Assembly (NCBI GenBank): GCA_020854925.1
Contig: JAHKLV010000037.1
Span: forward strand, 1-15,628
DNA from: Candidatus Methanofastidiosia archaeon
Lineage (GTDB): Archaea; Methanobacteriota_B; Thermococci; Methanofastidiosales; NM3
Direction of reading: 5' to 3'
DNA: 15,628 nucleotides
Part shown: piece after piece, positions 1 through 7,133 of the stretch
Layout: each line of letters opens with the position of its first letter
Position numbering within the stretch: position 1 is the stretch's first letter
Made by a program: the position numbers and the translations under genes
The notes under the pieces: model-generated
Seen by the model: only the letters and a program-made list of their open reading frames with translations
What the model was told of the DNA's origin: nothing
Databases searched by the model: none

Positions 1-1
1 G

Positions 2-364
2 GACGAGGCATACGCCAAGGCCGCGTGCGCGCTCTTTTCCCTCCTTGCCACGGGGCCCCGGGAGGGCGACACCCACCAGGAAGAGCTCGTGGAGGTAGAA
101 GGGGAAGACGAGTGTGCACTTCTCTACGAGCTTCTCGAGGCGGCACTCATCCTTTTTGAGACCGAGCGATTCCACGCCACGCGGGCCCGTGTCACCATCA
201 CCGAGACTGTCGACGGCCTCGCCCTTTCCGCACGCCTGGCTGGCAGCACCGCCGCAGGCGCGGGATGGACGCACCCGTACGACGTCAAGGCCGTCACGTA
301 TCACCAGATGCGCGTCGTGGGCGGCACGGACGGGTGGACCATCGAGGTCTATGTGGACATCTGA
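2..364 (+). CDS. Archease, 5'-truncated by the window edge
   Basis: The reading frame is open from base 2 to the TGA at 362-364, giving 120 visible residues. Archeases are usually about 140 residues, so roughly the first 20 are outside the window. The C-terminal signature is clear: DVKAVTYHQM (from base 281), then a strand ending in VYVDI at the very C terminus. The family's conserved acidic metal-binding residues fall in these segments. Archease is a small metal-binding partner of the tRNA-splicing ligase RtcB; it speeds guanylylation and turnover of the ligase, and was first noted beside RNA methyltransferases. A GTG at 89 is in frame but lies inside the fold and is not the true start. The gene is 73 bases upstream of aRF1, which has its own promoter, so the two are neighbours in RNA/translation function rather than proven operon partners. 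Confidence 0.85.
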   Translation, partial: DEAYAKAACALFSLLATGPREGDTHQEELVEVEGEDECALLYELLEAALILFETERFHATRARVTITETVDGLALSARLAGSTAAGAGWTHPYDVKAVTYHQMRVVGGTDGWTIEVYVDI

Positions 365-395
365 CCCCGCATGCCCCGCGCCTAATACCATCACC

Positions 396-404
396 TTTAA
401 AAAT
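396..404 (+). promoter_or_regulatory. TATA box for the aRF1-argS operon
   Basis: TTTAAAAAT in the 70-bp gap between archease and aRF1 is the only AT-rich stretch there. With the usual archaeal spacing of about 25 nt, transcription would start near 425, leaving a leader of about 10-15 nt that still includes the GGTG ribosome binding site at 429-432. Placement is by pattern only. Confidence 0.5.
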
Positions 405-437
405 GAGGTTGCCTATTACGGATGAAAAGGTGTAATG

Positions 438-1688
438 ATGGATACCAAAACCCGCCACACGTTCAAGAAACAGCTAGATTTCCTCAAGAAAATCCGCGGC
501 CGCCACACCGAGCTCGTGTCGGTCTACATTCCGGCAGGGTACGAGGTCTCGAAGGTGATGCAGCAGCTTCGCGACGAGCAGGGGACGGCATCGAACATCA
601 AATCAAAGGGGACGCGAAAAAACGTCCTTGGGGCGCTGGAAAAGGTCATGTCACACCTGCGACTCTTTCCGCGCACGCCAGAAAACGGTCTTGTCATCTT
701 TGCAGGCAACATCTCCCAGAAGGAAGGCGTCACCGACCTGCAGCTCTTTTCCATGGAACCGCCGGAACCCATCTCCACGCGGATCTACCGGTGCGACCAG
801 GAGTTCGTGCTCGAACCCCTCTTCGATCTTATTGCCGAGAAGGTGGTCTACGCGCTCCTCATCGTCGAGCGTAATGAAGCCACCATCGGCCTCCTGCGGG
901 GCAAGCACATCGAGATGCTCGAGCATCTCACCTCCGGCGTGCCCGGCAAGTCCCGTGCCGGCGGCCAGTCGTCGGTGCGATTCGCCCGCCTGAGGGAAGA
1001 GGCCGCCAAGGAGTTCAACGAGCGCATCGGCGAGCACTTCAATCGCCACTTCCACGGCATGGAGGGCCTCAAGGGGATCATCGTCGGCGGCCCGGGTATG
1101 ACCAAGCAGGTCTTTGTGGACGGCCAGTACCTCCACTACGAGCTGCAGCAAAAAGTGCTCGGCACCCTTGACACCGTCTACACGGAGGAATACGGCCTGC
1201 GCGAACTCGTGGAAAAGTCTGACGAGCTCCTCTCGGGACTGGAAATCCTTGAGGAAAAAAAGATAATGGAACGATTTTTCAAGGAGCTAGTCCACGAGAC
1301 GGGGCTTGCCGCCTACGGCGAGAAGGAGGTACGCCACTTCCTCATGCTCGGGGCCGTGGAGACGATTCTCCTCTCTGATGACCTCGACCTGAGAAGGACG
1401 ACGGTACAATGCCAGAACTGCGATTTTTCCAAGGAGGTGACCCTTGACTCACTCGGCCTGCTCAGGCTCAGGGAGGAGGTCTCCTCGCAGAAGTGCCCCC
1501 AGTGCGAGAACCTGCGCCTCGAGGTCGGCGACGACGTCGACCTTGTCGAGGAGCTTTCCGAGCTTACCGAGCAGACAAACGCAGAGGTGCGGATTATATC
1601 GACGGAGACGGAGGAGGGAAAGCAGCTCATGGTCGCCTTCGGCGGCATTGCGGCCATCCTCCGCTACGCAGGGGAGGGAGCGCCATGA
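438..1688 (+). CDS. prf1: Peptide chain release factor aRF1
   Basis: Archaeal/eukaryal class I release factor. It recognises all three stop codons in the ribosomal A site and triggers peptidyl-tRNA hydrolysis. The 416 residues match the family's usual length of about 415. Stop-codon recognition motifs are present in the N domain: NIKS (53-56) and YxCxxxF (Y117, C119, F123). The catalytic GGQ is at 175-177, in the context GGQSSVRFARLREEA. The C-terminal minidomain has two CxxC pairs (C325/C328 and C353/C356) that could bind zinc. Two ATGs lie in tandem at 435 and 438. I chose 438 because the AGGTG at 428-432 leaves 5 nt to it but only 2 nt to the first, and ileS uses the same arrangement. The last codon overlaps argS by ATGA, so the two are translationally coupled. 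Confidence 0.97.
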   Translation: MDTKTRHTFKKQLDFLKKIRGRHTELVSVYIPAGYEVSKVMQQLRDEQGTASNIKSKGTRKNVLGALEKVMSHLRLFPRTPENGLVIFAGNISQKEGVTDLQLFSMEPPEPISTRIYRCDQEFVLEPLFDLIAEKVVYALLIVERNEATIGLLRGKHIEMLEHLTSGVPGKSRAGGQSSVRFARLREEAAKEFNERIGEHFNRHFHGMEGLKGIIVGGPGMTKQVFVDGQYLHYELQQKVLGTLDTVYTEEYGLRELVEKSDELLSGLEILEEKKIMERFFKELVHETGLAAYGEKEVRHFLMLGAVETILLSDDLDLRRTTVQCQNCDFSKEVTLDSLGLLRLREEVSSQKCPQCENLRLEVGDDVDLVEELSELTEQTNAEVRIISTETEEGKQLMVAFGGIAAILRYAGEGAP

Positions 1689-3478
1689 TAAAACAGTTAC
1701 TCCAGGACTACGTCTCGGACCTTACCGGCAGGAACGACATTGTCATCGACGTGCCGCCGAACCCCGAGATGGGCGACTATTCCTGCGCCGTGGCCTTCCA
1801 GATGGCCAAGGAGCAGCGACGCAATCCGCTCGAGGTGGCCCGCGAGCTTATTGCCGCCATGGAGCGGTCAAGGCCGCGCCTTGTCGAACGCATTACAAAC
1901 GCAGGCCCTTATATCAACTTCTTTGTGGACGGCGAGGCCTTCGCACGCGAGGCGCTCGGTACCATCCTGTCCCAGGATCGGGGTTACGGCACCCTGCCGC
2001 CCACGGGAAAACGGGTCATCGTCGAACACACCTCGGTGAATCCCAACAAGCCGCTCCACATGGGCGGCGCGCGCAACTCCATCCTCGGCGACAGTGTCGC
2101 CCGCCTCCTCCGGGCCGCCGGCTACGAAGTAGAGGTGGAAAACTACATCGACGACCTGGGCATCCAGTTCGCCGAGGTTTTCTGGGGCATCCTCCAGTTC
2201 GGCGACACACCGGAGGAAAAGTACGACCACTTCCTCGGAAAGCTCTACATCAGGGTGCACGAGACGCTCACACCCGAGCTTGAGGGAGAGATAAAGCGCC
2301 TCAACAAGGAGATGGAAGACCCCTCCTCGCCCCATTCCGCGATGGCGCGGGCGATTGTCGAGCGCTGCGTCATGGCCCAGCTTTCGTCCCTCAAGACCCT
2401 TGGCATCGGGTTTGATATCCTCGTCTGGGAAAGCGACATCGTGCACGCGGGGCTCTTTGACGAGACCTTCGAGCTCCTTGGCGAGAGCGAGGACATCGTC
2501 ACAGAGGATGACGGCCCCCTGACCGGCTGCCTCGTCATGAAGCTCGGCAGGGTGTTTCCCAACATGACCAATCCCGACAAGGTGCTTATCCGCTCCGACG
2601 GCACGCCCACCTACACCGCCAAGGACATCGCGCTCCAGATGTGGAAGTTCGGCCTCCTTTCCCGCACGCTCCTCTACCGCACATGGGACGGGACTACCAT
2701 GACCTCTGACAACGACGGCGAGCCCATGGACTTTGGCAATGCCGACATGGTCATCAACGTCATCGGCTCCGAGCAGTCGTATCCCCAGGAGGTGGTCAAG
2801 CGGTCGCTCAAGCTCCTCGGATTTGACGAGCAGTCCGAACAGTCCCACCATCTCGCATACGAGTTTGTCACCCTGCCCGACGACTCCTTTTCAGGCCGCC
2901 GTGGCACGTGGATAGGCTATACGCTGGACGATGTCCTCTCCGCCGGGCGCGCCAAGGCCCTCGAGGCGGTCACCCAGCGCCGAAGCGAGCTTACAGACGA
3001 TGAACGGGGGCGCATCGCCGACGTCATATCCGCCGGGTCCATCCGCTACAACATCGCCCGCTATGCACCGGAAAAAAAGATCGTCTTCCGATGGGACGAC
3101 GCGCTCAATCTCGAAGGGGACTCCTGCCCGTACGTTGAGTACGCCCATGCGCGCTGCTGTGCCATCCTGCGCAAGGCGGCAGGCACATACGACCACGCGG
3201 CATGCACCTTCTCCTACACACATCCCAAGGAGTGGGAACTGGTAAAAGCGCTCTCGGAATACCCCGATGTCATCGCATCGGCGGCGGCGGACAAGCGGCC
3301 GCACTACGTGACAAAGTACGTCAACGACATCTCCCTGAAGTTCAACTCGTTCTACAACGACCTTCTTGTCATCGGCTCTGACAACGAAGCGAACAGGCTT
3401 GCCCTCGTGGACGCCACCCGCACCGTCCTTGCCAACGCCCTGCGCGTGCTCGGTATCGAGCCCCTCGAGGAGATGTAG
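1685..3478 (+). CDS. argS: Arginyl-tRNA synthetase
   Basis: Class I synthetase that charges tRNA-Arg with arginine in the cytoplasm; 597 aa. The Rossmann core shows EHTSVNPNKPLHMGGARN (from E114). The HIGH motif reads H125-M-G-G128, with the second histidine replaced by glycine. ENYIDDLGIQ (152-161) follows. DGTPTYTAKDIA (305-316) and the KMSK-loop equivalent SGRRGT (403-408) are typical of ArgRS, where the lysine is often missing. The C-terminal part after about residue 440 is the helical DALR anticodon-binding domain. An N-terminal ArgRS-specific domain occupies roughly residues 1-100. The start ATG overlaps the aRF1 stop codon (ATGA), with GGGGAGGGA at 1671-1679 as ribosome binding site. 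An in-frame extension to 1493 would run through aRF1 and is rejected. Confidence 0.95.
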   Translation: MIKQLLQDYVSDLTGRNDIVIDVPPNPEMGDYSCAVAFQMAKEQRRNPLEVARELIAAMERSRPRLVERITNAGPYINFFVDGEAFAREALGTILSQDRGYGTLPPTGKRVIVEHTSVNPNKPLHMGGARNSILGDSVARLLRAAGYEVEVENYIDDLGIQFAEVFWGILQFGDTPEEKYDHFLGKLYIRVHETLTPELEGEIKRLNKEMEDPSSPHSAMARAIVERCVMAQLSSLKTLGIGFDILVWESDIVHAGLFDETFELLGESEDIVTEDDGPLTGCLVMKLGRVFPNMTNPDKVLIRSDGTPTYTAKDIALQMWKFGLLSRTLLYRTWDGTTMTSDNDGEPMDFGNADMVINVIGSEQSYPQEVVKRSLKLLGFDEQSEQSHHLAYEFVTLPDDSFSGRRGTWIGYTLDDVLSAGRAKALEAVTQRRSELTDDERGRIADVISAGSIRYNIARYAPEKKIVFRWDDALNLEGDSCPYVEYAHARCCAILRKAAGTYDHAACTFSYTHPKEWELVKALSEYPDVIASAAADKRPHYVTKYVNDISLKFNSFYNDLLVIGSDNEANRLALVDATRTVLANALRVLGIEPLEEM

Positions 3479-3488
3479 GGGGAGGGTC

Positions 3489-4070
3489 ATGGACACGCAC
3501 GCCCTGCGACAGATGACCGTACGCCTCCACGAGCTCCTCGTGGTCGCCGAGTCGCGTGGCGTGCTCGACCGCTCGCTGCTCTCGCGGCATGCGTACTACA
3601 CAGCGGCGTACCACCTCTCCACGCGAGGCTTCGAGGTCCAGGTGCTCGACGAACGCTCCGTCCGCCAGGCCGACCTCTACCTTCCCTCGGTCCCGTGCCG
3701 GGTCAAGGTGGGCTATACGGTCAGGCGGTCAGACGGGTCCGCCATCTTTTCTCTCGGCTCGGGTCCCGCCCTTGCCAACGGCACCTTTGACCTGTACGTT
3801 GCCGTGGCCTACGACAAAGACCGCCCGGACGATTCATGGACCCCGTATGTGCTCTCGTTTGATGAGGCGTACGAGCTTTACACAACCCCGAAAGGGAAAA
3901 CGCCCGGATTCGCCTCGACGCCCTATGCGCTCTACATCGCCCGGGACCTGGCGCAGTTTAAACGCATGCTTGGACGCCACCGGATGCCGCGCACCCTGCT
4001 CGAGGAGCGCATCCTCACCCACCAGGAAGAGTATGCCGGCGCCTGGGGCAAGGCGTCTTCAGGAAAATAG
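3489..4070 (+). CDS. Hypothetical protein, possible degenerate PD-(D/E)XK-like fold
   Basis: A 193-aa soluble protein I do not recognise. It starts 10 bases after argS, with GGAGGG at 3481-3486 as ribosome binding site, so it is very probably the third gene of the aRF1-argS operon. The N-terminal part (1-48) is helical. Then comes a pattern of strands: FEVQVLD (48-54), ADLYLPSVPCRVKVGY (61-76), a serine/glycine stretch (81-98) and TFDLYVAVAYD (99-109), followed by a helical C terminus. An aspartate (D62), a short spacer and a strand with V-x-V after a lysine (K73) recall the core of restriction-endonuclease-like folds. The expected ExK acid is not seen, so a catalytic role is doubtful. There is no signal peptide, membrane segment or cysteine cluster. 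The gene overlaps the convergent deacetylase by 12 bp at its end. The fold suggestion is inference. Confidence 0.8.
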   Translation: MDTHALRQMTVRLHELLVVAESRGVLDRSLLSRHAYYTAAYHLSTRGFEVQVLDERSVRQADLYLPSVPCRVKVGYTVRRSDGSAIFSLGSGPALANGTFDLYVAVAYDKDRPDDSWTPYVLSFDEAYELYTTPKGKTPGFASTPYALYIARDLAQFKRMLGRHRMPRTLLEERILTHQEEYAGAWGKASSGK

Positions 4071-4919
4071 CTCGACGATCTCGGCATAGGTGACATAACG
4101 CACGTTCTTGTTAGAAAGGTAGGCAAAAAGGTCGGCAAGCATGGTGTACGTGACATCTCCGCAAATCCTGTCCCACTGCTCGGATCCCGTCTCCATCTCG
4201 CAGAACTCCCAGGGGTGGAGGCCAATGACAACGACCGTGATATCCCTGGTTTCCTGGGCGGCCACGGCGTACTCGTAGGCCGCGACAAACGACGAGTCAT
4301 AAAGGAAAAAGGAATAGCAGTACGAGGGCACGTTCGAGACCGGTATGCGCAGGATATCCATGTCCCCCGGCACGTTCCAGTCGTCGGAAGCGGGATGGTA
4401 CGGATAGGAACCTGCCTTTCGCGCCGACCCTTCCGACGTGTAGCCAAGGTCCTCGAGGATATGCATGAGGTCGGTGTCGCCCGAGTGGTAGGGTGACCTG
4501 AACGAGACTATGGGCGCCCCTACCAGCGCTTCAAGAAACTGGGTTGCAGCAGCCATTCGCTCCTCCTTTTCCTCATAGGACAGGCTGTAGAGCGCCTCGT
4601 TGTGGTAGAGGGAATGACATCCTACCTCATGGGACAGCGCCAGGTCGCGCACGACGTCGGGGCGATGCAGGGCGACCATGCCCGTGACGAAGAACGTGGC
4701 ACGGACTCCGTATTCGTCCAAAAGCGCGGTGAGGCGCGGAATGCCCTCGTCTATGCCGCGGTACGTGTCAAAGTACGGGGGATAATCACGCTCCGTGTCG
4801 ATGGTGATGGCAACGTAAATAGGGGGTTCCCCCTCATCGCCGCCGAGCAGGCAGCCGGTGGGGGCTCCCGCCACGACAACGATTAAAAGAAGTGTCATGC
4901 ACGTGCGCCGTAGACCCAT
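4059..4919 (-). CDS. Lipoprotein polysaccharide deacetylase (NodB domain)
   Basis: 286-aa member of carbohydrate esterase family 4, which removes N-acetyl groups from glycans with a divalent metal. The N terminus MGLRRTC is followed by a hydrophobic stretch (8-20) and PTGC (C23), a lipobox-like signal, so the mature protein is probably lipid-anchored on the outside of the membrane. NodB motifs occur in order: AITIDTERD with the catalytic/metal aspartate D41, RATFFVTG (73-80), the metal histidines in HSLYH (H102, H106), and FRSPY (140-144). The LHPWE segment near the C terminus is the last histidine motif. The target in an archaeon, perhaps an S-layer glycan or another extracellular polymer, is unknown. 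Its TATA box lies about 25 nt before the ATG, so the mRNA may be leaderless. The 3' end overlaps the convergent gene by 12 bp. Confidence 0.88.
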   Translation of the reverse strand: MGLRRTCMTLLLIVVVAGAPTGCLLGGDEGEPPIYVAITIDTERDYPPYFDTYRGIDEGIPRLTALLDEYGVRATFFVTGMVALHRPDVVRDLALSHEVGCHSLYHNEALYSLSYEEKEERMAAATQFLEALVGAPIVSFRSPYHSGDTDLMHILEDLGYTSEGSARKAGSYPYHPASDDWNVPGDMDILRIPVSNVPSYCYSFFLYDSSFVAAYEYAVAAQETRDITVVVIGLHPWEFCEMETGSEQWDRICGDVTYTMLADLFAYLSNKNVRYVTYAEIVELFS

Positions 4920-4937
4920 GGGGTAGGTACTGCACCG

Positions 4938-4949
4938 TATTTTAAAAAC
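4938..4949 (-). promoter_or_regulatory. TATA box for the deacetylase gene
   Basis: Read on the minus strand this is TTTTTAAAATA. Its centre is about 24-26 nt upstream of the ATG at 4919, which places the transcription start at or beside the start codon, and no ribosome binding site is visible. A leaderless transcript is therefore likely. Confidence 0.5.
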
Positions 4950-4979
4950 ATGAGCCCCGCGCCACAGGGCACCGATACG

Positions 4980-4990
4980 TTTTTTAATAA
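4980..4990 (+). promoter_or_regulatory. TATA box for the arsC operon
   Basis: TTTTTTAATAA lies immediately upstream of the inverted repeat at 4989-5014. With normal spacing, transcription would begin near 5010, leaving about 12-14 nt of leader containing GGTGG (5015-5019) before the ATG at 5024. Confidence 0.55.
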
Positions 4991-5014
4991 CATATTAGTA
5001 TTCGCTAATATATT
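4989..5014. promoter_or_regulatory. Candidate operator: 10-bp inverted repeat before arsC
   Basis: AACATATTAG (4989-4998) and CTAATATATT (5005-5014) form an inverted repeat matching at 9 of 10 positions, the inner 7 perfect, around the 6-nt spacer TATTCG. It begins at the end of the TATA box and covers the likely transcription start, so a bound dimer would block initiation. AT-rich dyads in this position are the usual target of ArsR/SmtB-family winged-helix repressors, which commonly control arsenate reductase genes. No arsR gene is in the window, so the regulator would act from elsewhere. The assignment to ArsR is inference from the downstream gene. Confidence 0.6.
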
Positions 5015-5023
5015 GGTGGTATC

Positions 5024-5452
5024 ATGGCTCCACAGACCGTACTCTTTATCTGCATCCACAACAGCGCGCGCAGCCAGATGGCAGAGGCATATCTCAACGC
5101 CATGGCTGCTGGCAGGTACACGGCACAAAGTGCCGGTATTGAACCGGGCAGCATTAATCCCCTGGTAATACAGGCACTCCTCGAAGACGGCATCGACATC
5201 AGGAAAAAGGAAACGCAGAGCGTCGCTTCGCTTATTGCCGCCGGAAAGAGATTCGACTACGTTGTCACCGTCTGCGACGATGCTGCCGCCGAGCGGTGCC
5301 CGTTTGTCCCGTGTACGTGCACATCGCTGCACTGGCCGTTTCCCGACCCGTCATCATTTGAAGGGACACAGGAGCAGCGGCTCTCCCGCACACAGGATGT
5401 TCGAGACGCCATCAAGGCACGCGTGGAGGCATTCCTTGCCACGGGAAGATAA
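5024..5452 (+). CDS. arsC: Arsenate reductase, low-molecular-weight phosphatase type
   Basis: 142-aa cytoplasmic enzyme that reduces arsenate to arsenite for export. The phosphate-binding loop C10-I-H-N-S-A-R16-S (CX5R) opens the protein after a single strand, as in LMW tyrosine phosphatases. The general acid is in PFPDPS (D108). VTVCDDAAAERCP gives the redox cysteines C84 and C92, the pair used to shuttle the disulfide to thioredoxin in the thioredoxin-coupled ArsC family; further cysteines are C97 and C99. This pattern favours arsenate reductase over a protein tyrosine phosphatase. The start ATG has GGTGG 4 nt upstream and follows a TATA box and dyad. The IMPACT-family gene begins inside its 3' end. 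Confidence 0.88.
   Translation: MAPQTVLFICIHNSARSQMAEAYLNAMAAGRYTAQSAGIEPGSINPLVIQALLEDGIDIRKKETQSVASLIAAGKRFDYVVTVCDDAAAERCPFVPCTCTSLHWPFPDPSSFEGTQEQRLSRTQDVRDAIKARVEAFLATGR
5425..5429 (+). promoter_or_regulatory. Ribosome binding site inside arsC that sets the TTG start at 5436
   Basis: GGAGG lies 6 nt before the in-frame TTG at 5436, ideal spacing. No ATG or GTG with comparable signals exists in this frame: the ATG at 5397 has no spaced ribosome binding site, and the GTG at 5523 would cut into the conserved SRFVG segment. Confidence 0.65.
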
Positions 5453-6095
5453 CATTCTTTTACCGTATGCCGCCCCCGCTTCGAAAGGGACAGGCACGTA
5501 CCGGGAGCGGGGTTCACGATTCGTGGGAATAGCCGCCCCCATTTCCGACTGGCACGATTTTCATGCGTTTTTGGCAAGCGTGCACGCCGAGCACGCGGGA
5601 GCCGACCATGTGGCATACGCCCACCGTACCCAGCCGGGATGCGGGAACACGCGGCATGCCGACGGGGGAGAACCGCAGGGTACGGCAGGGCCCGCGCTTG
5701 TGATGTGCCTGGAGGGGGCAGGGCTCGAGGGGGCGGCCGTGGCGGTGGCACGGTACTATGGCGGCACCCCCTTGGGCACGGGCAATTTGTCCCGTGCCTA
5801 TGGCGCCGCTGCGAGGGCGGCGCTCGCCGCTGCCGGCACGATAACGATGGTACCGTGGCGCTCGTACCGGGTGGAAACGGCGCTGGCAGATGCGCCTGCC
5901 GTGGAGCATGCGCTCCGTGGGGCAGGCGCCGTCATCGACGAACGTTTGTATGAGAACAAGGCCGTGCTAACGGTCTCGCTATCTTGTAGCCACGAGGTAA
6001 CGGTGGAAGACCTCCTTTCCCGATGGCATGCGGAGGCGGCAGGGTGCGGCCTGCACTATCGTCCGGAAGAAGCGACCCCGCAGCCACGCAGGTAA
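5436..6095 (+). CDS. IMPACT / YigZ family protein
   Basis: 219 aa from a TTG start that overlaps the end of arsC by 17 bp. The hallmark region is ADHVAYAHR (about 60-68), GGEPQGTAGPALVM, then VARYYGGTPLGTGNLSRAYG. This matches the family pattern of A-H-x-x-A, D-D/G-GEPxGTAG and RYFGGxxLGTGxLxRAY. The C-terminal part (about 140-215) fits the ferredoxin-like YigZ domain. Family members include eukaryotic IMPACT, which modulates the eIF2 kinase GCN2 through an extra RWD domain absent here, and bacterial YigZ; their biochemical role in prokaryotes is unsettled. The overlap and internal ribosome binding site indicate co-translation with arsC, but a functional link to arsenate is not known. The 3' end overlaps the convergent peptidase gene by 40 bp. 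Confidence 0.82.
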   Translation: MPREDNILLPYAAPASKGTGTYRERGSRFVGIAAPISDWHDFHAFLASVHAEHAGADHVAYAHRTQPGCGNTRHADGGEPQGTAGPALVMCLEGAGLEGAAVAVARYYGGTPLGTGNLSRAYGAAARAALAAAGTITMVPWRSYRVETALADAPAVEHALRGAGAVIDERLYENKAVLTVSLSCSHEVTVEDLLSRWHAEAAGCGLHYRPEEATPQPRR

Positions 6096-7075
6096 GCGGC
6101 TGCCTCATCCGAGAATCGCGGCGCAGTGTCATCACCCAGAGCATCGCACGCCGCATGGTACGCATCAATGGTACGCCACGGGTCCGTGATGCACGCCACC
6201 ACGGCACGTGCGCCGCCGGCCGCATCGATGGCGCGCATCATGCGATACCCGGTGTAGTTGATGGCACCAAACGTGGAACGCATGTGTGTCGAAGCCCATG
6301 CATAGAGGTCTTCGACCGATGCCATGGCACCGGTGGCGATATCCTCAAAACATGTCGAGATGGTTTGGCAATGCTCTTTTTCCCGTGCCGAATCCGACAT
6401 GAATTCGTCATATCCTCGTTCCCCCACAGAAGGGACGCCCCCAACACAGGCGTAGGCGATGCCCTCGCCCACGAGGCCGGTGAGCACCTCGAACGCCAGG
6501 GAGCACGGGGCGTCCACGGGCGCCATGCCCGAAACGATGCCGTTGTATACGAGATGATGGACCTCGTGCGCGATGGTGGCCGCCAGCGTGTCCGACGATT
6601 CATGGACGTACCCCCAGTCAAGGCTGATGCCGTCGCCGTGGAAGTATCCCCCGCTGTGGCCGGTGCACAGCAGGTAGACCGTGCACGCAAGGTCGGCGCC
6701 CGCTGGAACGTATGGCGTGACCCGCGCCTCCACCTCGGCAGGCAGGCCGCCGGTATCAAGGACGGCAAAGGCACGGGAGAAGGCGTCGAGGCGCGCACAG
6801 TCCTCCCGGTAGCGCCGATGCAGGGAAGAGAGAAACGGACCATGGCCGTCATACGTCTTCGACCCCACGTGCGCGAGCACGTCGGCAAGGTCTGCAGAGG
6901 ACATGCCGGCATCTGACCCCATGGGGAGATTGTAATGGTCCACGAGGTGACGCATGACGGGAAGGGCAACGAGCGCCCTGATTGCTTCAGAAGAAGGCGA
7001 GACGCCACGCCTCACCGAGGAAAAGAGAGAGAAAAATGCCTCGAGCGCGGACGTGTCAAGCGTTATGGAAAGCAT
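6056..7075 (-). CDS. Putative zinc metallopeptidase (HExxH, DUF5700-like)
   Basis: 339-aa protein from the ATG at 7075, preceded by GAGGG. A longer in-frame version to 7207 adds a proline/serine-rich stretch with no domain and overlaps the permease, so I rejected it. The zinc signature is TIAHEVHHLVYN: H170, E171 and H174, followed about 30 residues on by GLVGEGIA, whose E204 is the likely third ligand (gluzincin-like). An aromatic/glycine segment (YFHGDGISLDWGYVHES) precedes it, as expected for an edge strand next to the active site. No signal peptide or membrane helix is visible, so it should be cytoplasmic. The overall pattern resembles DUF5700/DUF2268 putative Zn-dependent peptidases; substrate unknown. 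It lies downstream of the permease on the same strand but is separated from it by two T-tracts. Confidence 0.78.
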   Translation of the reverse strand: MLSITLDTSALEAFFSLFSSVRRGVSPSSEAIRALVALPVMRHLVDHYNLPMGSDAGMSSADLADVLAHVGSKTYDGHGPFLSSLHRRYREDCARLDAFSRAFAVLDTGGLPAEVEARVTPYVPAGADLACTVYLLCTGHSGGYFHGDGISLDWGYVHESSDTLAATIAHEVHHLVYNGIVSGMAPVDAPCSLAFEVLTGLVGEGIAYACVGGVPSVGERGYDEFMSDSAREKEHCQTISTCFEDIATGAMASVEDLYAWASTHMRSTFGAINYTGYRMMRAIDAAGGARAVVACITDPWRTIDAYHAACDALGDDTAPRFSDEAAAYLRGCGVASSGR

Positions 7076-7097
7076 ATACCCTCTTATGGCATGAAGG

Positions 7098-7118
7098 AAA
7101 AAAGCGTTTCGGAAAAAA
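7098..7118 (-). terminator. U-rich terminator after the permease gene
   Basis: On the minus strand two T6 tracts follow the permease stop codon (7134-7136), each within a repeated CTTTTTTCC. There is no hairpin. Archaeal RNA polymerase terminates on U-tracts alone, so this pair likely ends or attenuates transcription before the peptidase gene. Confidence 0.5.
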
Positions 7119-7133
7119 GAAGGAGGGGGAGGA

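Noticed and set aside
1868..2851. Long open frame (327 codons) on the minus strand across argS
   Set aside because: It lies fully inside a clear ArgRS gene, has no ribosome binding site or recognisable domain, and GC-rich codon use routinely opens the opposite strand. The same holds for 2891-3496 and 651-1151 on the minus strand.
4928..4935. 8-mer TACTGCAC found upstream of both the deacetylase and the permease (also 8472-8479)
   Set aside because: The two copies lie at different distances from the predicted transcription starts and have no symmetry, so chance is the simplest explanation.
5467..5532. ATG at 5467 as a start for the gene after arsC
   Set aside because: It is in a different frame and meets a stop after 21 codons.
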